From NCBI GenBank assembly GCA_003221825.1, contig QHUE01000152.1:1-7452 (forward strand): DNA of 7,452 nucleotides, in the 5' to 3' direction. Numbering within the stretch: position 1 is the first letter of the stretch; each line of letters opens with the position of its first letter. The translations under genes and the position numbers were made by a program. The DNA is from Gemmatimonadota bacterium. Lineage in GTDB: Bacteria; Gemmatimonadota; Gemmatimonadetes; Gemmatimonadales; GWC2-71-9. A model generated the notes under the pieces. The model did no database searches. It was not told the DNA's origin and saw nothing but the letters and a program-made list of their open reading frames with translations. Positions 1-5,600 of this stretch are shown here, in pieces.

Positions 1-1151
1 TAGCCTACGGCGCACTGATTGGGGCCGGACTCCAGGATGTCGATGTCGGGCTCCGTGAGCCTGACGAGGCCGAGGTTTGCTTCCTTAATTGTGCGGTACG
101 CGTCGGGAAACGTCGTGACGTGATCTTTGACCCACTGCAGGAACTGTCGTTCGTCCTGGATCGCGGCAGCGCCATTTGTGGCGCTGATCACATCGAAGCG
201 CGCTGCAATTGCGCGGTCGGCACGCCGCTCGGACTCGCTCCCATAATGAGCCGGGAGCACCTGCAGATCGCCCGGCCATGACTGTCGCGCGTGCTCCAGG
301 GAGTGCCAGAGGAGCTTGGTCCACGACTCCGTCTGTCCGGCGAGATCGGGCCGCCCCACGGATTTCACGAACAGGAAATCGCCCGTGAGCACGAGGCCCT
401 CGTCGGCCAGCAACGCCACGCTGCCGAGGGTATGGCCAGGGACGTGGGCGGCGCGCAGCGTGGCACGCCCAAACGCGATCGTGTCGCCATCACTCAGCGC
501 CTGGTAGGTGAGTTTGCCCGGCGTCTGATCATAGGGAGAAACGGCGTCCTCGGGATGCAGGAAGTACGGCACCTGCCAGCGGGCGGCTGCCGCGCGTGCG
601 CCGCTGACGTAGTCGGCATGAATGTGCGTGTCGACCACCGCGGCGGGTGTCGCGCCCAGCTCCGCCAGCAGCGCGTCGTAGCGTTCCAGGTGCCTGCCGG
701 GATCGACGACGACGGCGTCACCGTCACTCACGAGCACATAACTCAGCGCCCCTTTTCCGACGCGATCGAGCTGTACCACGTGCGACAGGGAAGGCGTGGG
801 CGACAGCCGGCGCGCGACGTACACCGTTTCCCAGGCGGCCATCCCGCCGATGACCGAATACGCCTCGTAGCCGCGCTCACGCAGAAACGCCGTGGCTTGC
901 TTGCTCGAGTTGCCATGACCGCAGACGACGGCGACCGGTCGAGTGGTATCGAGGTGGAGTGTGCCGAGGTCGGGCAGCGCGAAGAGCTTGGAGTTCGGAT
1001 GGGCATGAAAGTCGAGCTCGGACCCGAGGACGATGTGGCCGCGTGCGACTTTATCGGGCGCCCGCACGTCGAGTATCTGGAGCGCCTCCCCGCGATCGAG
1101 CCGCTCCGCGAGCTCCTGCGGCGGAATCTGGGGCAGGGAAGAGTCCGGCAT
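1..1151 (-). CDS. Rhodanese + metallo-beta-lactamase-fold protein, persulfide dioxygenase-like (stop codon cut by window edge)
   Basis: The reading frame starts at ATG 1151 and gives 383 residues ending GPNQCAVG. The last two bases in the window are TA, so a TAA/TAG stop is very likely one base outside. The N-terminal rhodanese domain (about 8-115) has the active-site loop C77-GHGNS. The MBL domain (about 120-310) has H176-I-H178-A-D180-Y181, H240 (VPGHTLGS), D258 (LTGD) and H302 (PAHYGS), plus the VGRPDLAGQ motif that follows the Asp ligand in ETHE1-type enzymes. The known family oxidises glutathione persulfide or moves sulfane sulfur in the cytosol; no signal peptide is seen here. Persulfide oxidation is inferred from these motifs, and a generic MBL hydrolase is the alternative. 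The HxHxDH motif has Tyr as its last residue. Rhodanese comes first, whereas better-known fusions place it last. No clear Shine-Dalgarno precedes the ATG, and the terminator of the gene upstream lies only about 36 bases away. Confidence 0.88.
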   Translation of the reverse strand, partial: MPDSSLPQIPPQELAERLDRGEALQILDVRAPDKVARGHIVLGSELDFHAHPNSKLFALPDLGTLHLDTTRPVAVVCGHGNSSKQATAFLRERGYEAYSVIGGMAAWETVYVARRLSPTPSLSHVVQLDRVGKGALSYVLVSDGDAVVVDPGRHLERYDALLAELGATPAAVVDTHIHADYVSGARAAAARWQVPYFLHPEDAVSPYDQTPGKLTYQALSDGDTIAFGRATLRAAHVPGHTLGSVALLADEGLVLTGDFLFVKSVGRPDLAGQTESWTKLLWHSLEHARQSWPGDLQVLPAHYGSESERRADRAIAARFDVISATNGAAAIQDERQFLQWVKDHVTTFPDAYRTIKEANLGLVRLTEPDIDILESGPNQCAVG

Positions 1152-1176
1152 GGCGGTAGTGTCGTCCCGCCCGGCC

Positions 1177-1208
1177 GAAAACGCAACGGCCCCCGGTGCC
1201 GGGGGCCG
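1177..1208 (-). terminator. Rho-independent terminator after the duplicated barrel gene
   Basis: A perfect 10-bp GC stem (CGGCCCCCGG at 1187-1196 and CCGGGGGCCG at 1199-1208) has a two-base loop. On the minus strand it is followed by the T-rich run TTGCGTTTT. It lies 23 bases past the stop codon of the barrel gene and only about 36 bases before the next start codon. The T-tract is interrupted, so efficiency is uncertain. Confidence 0.65.
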
Positions 1209-1231
1209 CGCATCGAACAGGAACGGTGTTG

Positions 1232-2332
1232 TTATCTCAACGGCATTGTCGCGCCGAATTGGAGTCCCAGCGTATTCGTGGGCGGTAAGAAGAGATTGTC
1301 GTTCTTCCTCATCATCGTGTAGTCGATTTCGAACCGGCCGCCCAGCCCACTGCTAAACGGGAAGCGGTATCCCCAGGCGAGGTTCATTCCCGTCACCGTC
1401 TCGCTGCTTGAACCGGTCGTCTTGATGTACACGAGGTTGCCGCCTGCGGCCGCATACCAGCCTCCAGAGACGGCATAGTCCAACCGCGCGGACGTGTTGC
1501 CGCCAAAGCTGGTTGTGCCTGACGTCTGGATCCGAGAGATGTCCAGCCCGGGCTCGACCGCGATCTTGCGTCCGATGGGAAGGATCGCGAACAGGATCGG
1601 TGGCCCTGCCGGCGTCCCGAGGACCGTGACCGCACCGCCAAGGCCTGGAACTGATACCGCGGTCAAGTCCGCACCGCCGCCGACGCTATGTGAGCGAGTG
1701 TAGCCGCCCTGCACGCCGAGCATCGGCTGCCACGCGCGCGTGGACGCGCGCGCCGGCGCGCTCGTGCGCGCGCCTGCCCCAAGCTGCTTCGATACGCCGA
1801 ACTCCAGGGCATAGACGTCGACCGGCGAAAGCAGGTTGGACTTCCCGTAGAACCGCGCGCTGGCCTCAACCCGGCCGCGCAAGCCGCGAACGAAACCAAA
1901 GCGATACCCCGCTGCCGCGACGAGGCCGAGTTGCGTCTCGTGCTGGCCACCGGTTTCCACCCAATTGACCGCTCCGCCGGCGGCCGCATAGACCTTGGGC
2001 GTGATGGCGTAATCGCCGCGGACGCCAAGATTGAAGAACGTGGCGTCGCCCAAAATGCCGAGTGCATTGCCTTGGAGGGCGCTGACTGAGGTTTCAAACG
2101 CGATCTTGTTCTTCCACGGCAGGATCGCGAACAACGACGCGCCTCCGGGCAGTACGCCGGGCAGGTTGAAGCCGGGAACGCCAAAGAGGTCGATGTGATC
2201 CGGGGCATTCGTCCCGGCCGCTTTGATGCGGGAATAGCCGCTCTGGATTCCGAATTCGGAATGCCAGCTCTGAGCCCGGGCCGTTGTCGCCGCGCTGGCT
2301 ATGAGTACGAGCATCGCAAACGTCCGTTGCAC
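1232..2332 (-). CDS. Exported outer-membrane beta-barrel-like protein with two tandem homologous halves
   Basis: The protein has 366 residues from GTG 2332. That start is chosen because GGAGGAG lies just upstream and the first 20 residues form a signal peptide (VQRTFAMLVL... TARA, cleavage before QSWHS); the frame stays open further upstream but without a signal. Residues 24-185 and 204-366 are clearly homologous. Paired motifs include GIQSGYSRIK / GVQGGYTRSH, FAILPWKNKIAFE / FAILPIGRKIAVE, DYAITPKVYAAAGG / DYAVSGGWYAAAGG and AAGYRFGFVRGLRGR / AWGYRFPFSSGLGGR. The two halves are joined by an Ala/Arg/Ser-rich linker at 186-203. Alternating polar and apolar residues with Gly and aromatics suggest outer-membrane strands; the terminal residue is Arg rather than the usual Phe. 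No specific family is recognised, and substrate and role are unknown. It is transcribed divergently from the cupredoxin gene and ends at a terminator. Confidence 0.85.
   Translation of the reverse strand: MQRTFAMLVLIASAATTARAQSWHSEFGIQSGYSRIKAAGTNAPDHIDLFGVPGFNLPGVLPGGASLFAILPWKNKIAFETSVSALQGNALGILGDATFFNLGVRGDYAITPKVYAAAGGAVNWVETGGQHETQLGLVAAAGYRFGFVRGLRGRVEASARFYGKSNLLSPVDVYALEFGVSKQLGAGARTSAPARASTRAWQPMLGVQGGYTRSHSVGGGADLTAVSVPGLGGAVTVLGTPAGPPILFAILPIGRKIAVEPGLDISRIQTSGTTSFGGNTSARLDYAVSGGWYAAAGGNLVYIKTTGSSSETVTGMNLAWGYRFPFSSGLGGRFEIDYTMMRKNDNLFLPPTNTLGLQFGATMPLR
1235..1723 (-). repeat. Second copy of the internal protein duplication (residues 204-366)
   Basis: This is the C-terminal half of the barrel-like protein. 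It aligns over its whole length with the N-terminal half through the motifs GxQxGYxR, FAILPxxxKIAxE, DYAxxxxxYAAAGG and GYRFxFxxGLxGR. The DNA copies have diverged, so the duplication is visible mainly at protein level and is old. Confidence 0.8.
1731..1774. repeat. GC-alternating palindromic tract in the linker between the two protein halves
   Basis: The tract contains two perfect palindromes, CACGCGCGCGTG (1731-1742) and GCGCGCCGGCGCGC (1748-1761), and a 7-bp inverted repeat (GGCGCGC at 1755-1761, GCGCGCC at 1768-1774). Much of it alternates purine and pyrimidine. It encodes the low-complexity linker and sits almost exactly at the duplication junction. Confidence 0.6.
1778..2263 (-). repeat. 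First copy of the internal protein duplication (residues 24-185)
   Basis: This is the N-terminal half of the barrel-like protein after the signal peptide. It ends EFGVSKQLG, which corresponds to QFGATMPLR at the end of the second copy, so both units close at the same structural point. Confidence 0.8.
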
Positions 2333-2336
2333 GGAA

Positions 2337-2343
2337 CTCCTCC
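2337..2343 (-). promoter_or_regulatory. Shine-Dalgarno that fixes the GTG start of the barrel gene
   Basis: GGAGGAG on the minus strand lies four bases before GTG 2332 (six from the GGAGG core). It selects a start that gives a complete signal peptide over any start further upstream. Confidence 0.75.
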
Positions 2344-2407
2344 AACGTTGAAGGGGGTGGGAAAAAGGCGCCCCAATATTGAAGTTACGATCGGAAACGC
2401 AATGCTT

Positions 2408-2452
2408 AGGGGATTCCCCTGTTTTTGGAGGGCTCCCGTTTTGGGGTCCCCC
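2408..2452. other. Cluster of three G-tract/C-tract dyads in the divergent intergenic region
   Basis: AGGGG-ATT-CCCCT (2408-2420), GGAG-GG-CTCC (2427-2436) and GGGG-T-CCCC (2443-2451) have centres about 16-17 bases apart. GTTTT runs and G-tracts follow the first two, giving an imperfect direct-repeat look. They could be protein sites, small hairpins or a weak terminator-like element; no known operator is recognised. Confidence 0.35.
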
Positions 2453-2455
2453 TTC

Positions 2456-2461
2456 TATATT
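2456..2461 (+). promoter_or_regulatory. Possible -10 element for the cupredoxin gene
   Basis: TATATT matches five of six bases of TATAAT. It would place transcription start near 2468-2470, about 75 bases before the ATG and at the edge of the Rex-type palindrome. No convincing -35 hexamer is seen 16-18 bases upstream, so the call rests on the -10 and its position. Confidence 0.3.
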
Positions 2462-2469
2462 GACCGCTA

Positions 2470-2487
2470 TTGTGAAACAGTTCACAA
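2470..2487. promoter_or_regulatory. Rex-type operator palindrome (alternatively CRP/FNR-family site)
   Basis: TTGTGAA-ACAG-TTCACAA is a perfect 7+4+7 inverted repeat identical to the Rex consensus TTGTGAANNNNTTCACAA. Rex is a repressor that leaves DNA when NADH rises relative to NAD+. The same bases contain TGTGA-N6-TCACA, the CRP-family core. The position just downstream of the candidate -10 would suit a repressor better than a CRP-type activator. The nearest gene downstream is the cupredoxin gene; control of the divergent barrel gene is also possible. Confidence 0.6.
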
Positions 2488-2529
2488 GCGATCTCAGCAG
2501 CCACACCAGGCCCTACCTCGCCCCCGTCC

Positions 2530-2535
2530 GGAGGA
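2530..2535 (+). promoter_or_regulatory. Shine-Dalgarno that fixes the cupredoxin start
   Basis: GGAGGA lies eight bases before ATG 2544. Upstream in-frame ATGs, such as 2379, would place the promoter region inside the protein, so 2544 is the start. Confidence 0.8.
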
Positions 2536-2543
2536 CTCCCGCA

Positions 2544-3008
2544 ATGCGCTTCGCTTTGCTCACGACCGTCGTTGCCATCGGCGCACTCGCCTGTTCAAAG
2601 GGCGAGCAGAACCAGAGCCAAACGCCGAGTGCGCCGCCCGCAGCGCCCGCAGGCGCCGCGGCACCGAGCGGTCCCGTCGTCGAAGTGAAAATGACCGGTA
2701 ACGGCAGCACCCGCGCCGGCTTCGAGCCGAGCTCGATCACGATCCCTGCCGGCGCGACGGTGCGCTTTACGAATGTCGCGGGCGGCCCACACAACATCAC
2801 GTTCTGGTCGGATTCGGTTCCGGCGGGCGGCGCGGCCGCACTCACCGCGGGCATGAAGAACACCGTCGACAACCTTTCGGGGCCGTTCCTGACGCAGCCG
2901 AACGAGACGTACGAGGTGTCGTTCGCCAACGCCCCCAAGGGGACCTACAAGGGCTATTGCACGCCGCACCTGACCCTTGGCATGAAGATCGCCATCAAGG
3001 TCGAGTAG
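2544..3008 (+). CDS. Plastocyanin/amicyanin-like cupredoxin lipoprotein (type-1 copper)
   Basis: The protein has 154 residues. The N-terminus MRFALLTTVVAIGALAC is a short signal with a probable lipidated Cys17, although the lipobox A-L-A-C is not ideal (Leu at -2). A Pro/Ala-rich tether (about 22-43) leads to a cupredoxin domain (about 45-154). Type-1 copper ligands are H83 (GGPHNITFW), C139, H142 and M147 in the loop GYCTPHLTLGM, with the plastocyanin spacing C-x2-H-x4-M. The start is fixed by GGAGGA at 2530-2535. Such proteins carry single electrons between membrane or periplasmic redox enzymes; the partner is unknown here. A Rex-type operator lies about 57 bases upstream, suggesting redox-linked expression. 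The gene is monocistronic by layout, with a strong terminator 24 bases after its stop. Confidence 0.93.
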   Translation: MRFALLTTVVAIGALACSKGEQNQSQTPSAPPAAPAGAAAPSGPVVEVKMTGNGSTRAGFEPSSITIPAGATVRFTNVAGGPHNITFWSDSVPAGGAAALTAGMKNTVDNLSGPFLTQPNETYEVSFANAPKGTYKGYCTPHLTLGMKIAIKVE

Positions 3009-3031
3009 TCGTGTTGTCGACGACGAAAGTG

Positions 3032-3066
3032 AGCGGCCCCGGTGGATGCCGGGGCCGCTTTCTTGT
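3032..3066 (+). terminator. Rho-independent terminator after the cupredoxin gene
   Basis: A perfect 11-bp stem (AGCGGCCCCGG at 3032-3042 and CCGGGGCCGCT at 3049-3059) with a six-base loop is followed by TTCTTGT. It closes the cupredoxin transcript, yet ends fewer than 20 bases before the ATG of the next gene. Confidence 0.85.
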
Positions 3067-3084
3067 CTTACATTCGTCGACAGG

Positions 3085-4518
3085 ATGAGAGCGGTTCTGG
3101 TGCTCATTGATGGCGCCCGCGTCGATGTGCTGCGGGAGCTGCTCGGTCGTGGTGACCTTCCGAATCTGTCTCGCTGGGTCATCGAGCGGGGCGGACTCAC
3201 GACCGGCACGACGGTGTTCCCCTCGACCACGGGCGTCGCGTACATCCCGTTCCTGTTCGGGCGGTATCCCGGGAGCGTGGGCATTCCCGGGATTCGCTGG
3301 CTCGATCGTCGCGGTGCCGCGGGCGGCTGGCGGGAGCAATGGCGCGCCGCGCGCAGCTACTGCGGGGTTCAGGGCGGCTGGTTGAACGGCGACATCACGC
3401 CCGCGCCATCGCTGTTCGACCTCGTCCCGCAGAGCATCGCGATCTGCACGCCGCTCACCCGGGGCCTGGGTCCGAGGGGCAATCGCATCGCGGTCAGGCG
3501 GGCCGTCCTGGGGGCCGCGGCACACTACCTCGGGACCTATCCGGCACTCGATCGGGCCGTGGCGCGCGCCTGGTTGGACGCCGCCCTGGAACCGTGGCGC
3601 TTCCTCTTCGTCGTCTTCCCCGGTGTCGATGGGATCTCGCACCTCAAAGACCCGCGGCATCCGGCGGTACTCGAGAGCTATCGGCTGGTCGATCGCGCGC
3701 TGGGCGCTTTCGTCGCGCGCGTCCAACAGCGGGGCGGTGAGCTGCCGGAATTCTTCGTCGTGTCCGACCACGGCATGACGGCGATGCGCGAGCATTCCGA
3801 CACGGCGACGCTCCTCGAGGCGAGTGGCGTCCGCACGTTGCGACACCCCGTGCATGTGTGGCGCCGGGGCGCCCGCGTCGCGACGATGGTGTCGGGGAAC
3901 GCCAGCGTTCAGCTCTATTTCGATCCGCGCTCGGGTCGCGAGCGGCCGCTGACCGAGCCCGAGATCCCCGCGGCGATCCTGGAGCGCCTGCTGGCATTGC
4001 CGGCGGTGCAGCTCGCGGCCTGCCGGGGGGGAGGCGACGCCGGCGGTGTGGTCGTCCGAACCCGCAACGCCCGCGCGCGGTTAACTGAGGCGTTGGGCTT
4101 GATTCGCTACCAGCCCGAGACGGGCGATCCATTGGGGCTGGGCGGCTACGTTGAACTCGATGACCGCGACCTTCTCTCACGCACCCGGGAGACCGCCGTG
4201 CCGGACGCCCCCCGCCAACTGTTGCAGCTGTTTCAGACCGTCCGAGCGGGCGATCTCGTCCTGGCGGCGGCGCGGGGCACCGATTTCCGGGGTCCGTGGG
4301 AAGTCCCCGAACACCGGGCGGGACACGGCAGTCTCATAGCGGAACATATGGAGGTGCCCATCGCCGCCAGCGTGGTTCTTCCGCACGCGGCCATCCGTAC
4401 AGTAGATCTGATGCCGACGATATTGGAGCGCCTCGACATCACCGCCCCATCCGATCTCGTTCTCGATGGCGTTCCCTTTTCCAAACTCGCTACAGTGCCG
4501 GAACCGTTGGTTCGGTGA
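3085..4518 (+). CDS. Alkaline phosphatase/NPP-superfamily phosphodiesterase, probably cytosolic
   Basis: The protein has 477 residues from ATG 3085. The full two-metal site of the type I phosphodiesterase/nucleotide pyrophosphatase family is visible: D9 (LVLIDGAR), nucleophile T49 in FPSTTG (P-x-x-T as in NPPs), D182 and H186 (VDGISH), D228 and H229 (SDHGM) and H414 (RAGHGS). Family members hydrolyse phosphodiesters such as nucleotide pyrophosphates or lipid head groups; the substrate here cannot be read from sequence. There is no signal peptide, unlike many secreted relatives, so cytosolic action is inferred. An upstream in-frame ATG at 3046 lies within the preceding terminator hairpin and is rejected. 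No spaced Shine-Dalgarno is present (CAGG abuts the ATG). The copper monooxygenase-like gene starts eight bases after the stop, so the two are probably cotranscribed. Confidence 0.9.
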   Translation: MRAVLVLIDGARVDVLRELLGRGDLPNLSRWVIERGGLTTGTTVFPSTTGVAYIPFLFGRYPGSVGIPGIRWLDRRGAAGGWREQWRAARSYCGVQGGWLNGDITPAPSLFDLVPQSIAICTPLTRGLGPRGNRIAVRRAVLGAAAHYLGTYPALDRAVARAWLDAALEPWRFLFVVFPGVDGISHLKDPRHPAVLESYRLVDRALGAFVARVQQRGGELPEFFVVSDHGMTAMREHSDTATLLEASGVRTLRHPVHVWRRGARVATMVSGNASVQLYFDPRSGRERPLTEPEIPAAILERLLALPAVQLAACRGGGDAGGVVVRTRNARARLTEALGLIRYQPETGDPLGLGGYVELDDRDLLSRTRETAVPDAPRQLLQLFQTVRAGDLVLAAARGTDFRGPWEVPEHRAGHGSLIAEHMEVPIAASVVLPHAAIRTVDLMPTILERLDITAPSDLVLDGVPFSKLATVPEPLVR

Positions 4519-4522
4519 GGGA
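4517..4522 (+). promoter_or_regulatory. Shine-Dalgarno overlapping the phosphodiesterase stop codon
   Basis: GAGGGA shares its first two bases with the TGA stop at 4516-4518 and lies four bases before ATG 4527. The layout suggests translational coupling of the two genes. Confidence 0.6.
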
Positions 4523-4526
4523 ACCG

Positions 4527-5600
4527 ATGCCTCCACGTGTCTTCGTGGTCGTAGCCGCGCTCCGTCTGGCCGCCGCTGTGTACGCCGCGAGCGCCGTCCC
4601 CGTGCCGCCGCCCGCTCCAACCGGCGATTGGAGCGACCTCGAGCGCACCACCATCACGCCGACCGCCCGTCGCAATGAGCTGTTGCTGGAGCTGCCGCCG
4701 GTTGACTTGCCGGCGGGCACCGTCGTGGATGAGCCGGCGTCGGTCGGGGAGTTCCCGGTAAACGGATCGGTCTACGCGCTCCACGCGGAGCTGATCGACG
4801 AGACCGGCCGCAAGCTGCCCACGGAGCTGCTGCATCACATGAATGTGATGGATCCGGGCGAGCGCGAGCTGTTCCTGCCGATTTCACGGCGCATTCTGGC
4901 GTCGGGTAGGGAAACGGGCGAAATCCGCTTTCCCTGGCTGTTGTTTGGCACGCGCGTTCGCGCCGGCGAGCGCATTCTCGCGAATGCCATGATCCACAAT
5001 CCTACGGCGGTGGGATATCGCGGCGTCCGGGTCCGGCTGATCCTGAGCTACGTGCCCGAGCATCGGCCGTGGCCGCTGTTTTCCGTGATGCCGTGGCAGC
5101 TCGACGTCGCGTTTCCGGTGGGCGACAAGTCATTTGACCTGCCGCCCGGCCGCAGCGAGCGCTTCTATGAGGGGAGCCCGGCGGTGGACGGCAAGCTGGT
5201 CGTCATCGGCGGGCACATGCACCAGTACGGCCGCACGATCGAATTCTGGGATGCGACGACCGGCAAACGGCTGTGGCATGGAGAGCCCGCACCGGCGCCG
5301 CTCGGGGAGCCCAGCGCCGTGCCCATCACGGCACTCTATGGTGTCACCAGGCTCGGTCTGCGCATCACGCCGACGCACCGTTACCGCGTGCGTGTGATCT
5401 ATGAGAACCCCACGGGACATGTGATTCCCAACGGGGGGATGGGCGTGGTGGGTGGTCTCTTCATGCCCGATCGCACGGCGGTGTGGCCGGCGGCCGCGAC
5501 GAGCGATTCGCTATATCAGCGGGACCTGCGGCACTTCATGGGACCCGTGGGGAAACCGGCGGTGAGCATGCCGGTGTCCCACATGCACATGGACCATTAG
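4527..5600 (+). CDS. Exported copper type II monooxygenase-like protein (PHM/DBM fold)
   Basis: The protein has 357 residues. Residues 5-23 form a signal peptide with probable cleavage after AASA. The mature part carries all six copper ligands of peptidylglycine alpha-hydroxylating/dopamine beta-monooxygenases in order. The CuA set is H103 and H104 (LLHHMNVMD) with H157 (AMIHNPT). The CuB set is H230 and H232 (GGHMHQYGR) with M305 (NGGMGVVGG). The spacings (54, 73 and 73 residues) are close to those of mammalian PHM (65, 70 and 70). There is no cysteine at all, whereas the eukaryotic enzymes hold several disulfides. The tail SHMHMDH is rich in His and Met. In the known family, two copper sites use reductant and O2 to hydroxylate a C-H bond; the substrate here is unknown, and a copper-binding non-enzyme is possible. 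Its stop codon overlaps the stop of the convergent PAP2 gene. Confidence 0.8.
   Translation: MPPRVFVVVAALRLAAAVYAASAVPVPPPAPTGDWSDLERTTITPTARRNELLLELPPVDLPAGTVVDEPASVGEFPVNGSVYALHAELIDETGRKLPTELLHHMNVMDPGERELFLPISRRILASGRETGEIRFPWLLFGTRVRAGERILANAMIHNPTAVGYRGVRVRLILSYVPEHRPWPLFSVMPWQLDVAFPVGDKSFDLPPGRSERFYEGSPAVDGKLVVIGGHMHQYGRTIEFWDATTGKRLWHGEPAPAPLGEPSAVPITALYGVTRLGLRITPTHRYRVRVIYENPTGHVIPNGGMGVVGGLFMPDRTAVWPAAATSDSLYQRDLRHFMGPVGKPAVSMPVSHMHMDH

Noticed and set aside
291..1322. Long plus-strand open frame of 343 codons opposite the rhodanese-MBL gene
   Set aside because: It is antisense to a gene with clear rhodanese and MBL motifs, spans the terminator and the end of the barrel gene, and its protein is Arg/Gly-rich with no recognisable motif.
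2409..2419. GGGGATTCCCC, identical to a eukaryotic NF-kappaB site
   Set aside because: It is a chance resemblance without meaning in a bacterial promoter region; kept only as one of the G/C dyads.
2379..2543. N-terminal extension of the cupredoxin to ATG 2379
   Set aside because: It would place the palindromic operator and candidate promoter inside the coding sequence and bury the signal peptide; GGAGGA before ATG 2544 fits far better.
3046..3084. Upstream ATG for the phosphodiesterase at 3046
   Set aside because: It lies in the loop of the cupredoxin terminator; the family normally begins with the strand that carries the first Asp ligand, as the 3085 start gives.
2995..3855. Minus-strand open frame of 286 codons opposite the phosphodiesterase gene
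   Set aside because: The plus strand carries the conserved metal ligands of the NPP superfamily; the antisense product is low-complexity Arg/Pro-rich and has no ribosome site.
4296..4526. N-terminal extension of the copper monooxygenase-like protein to 4296
   Set aside because: It overlaps the phosphodiesterase gene by over 200 bases and hides a good signal peptide that starts at ATG 4527.
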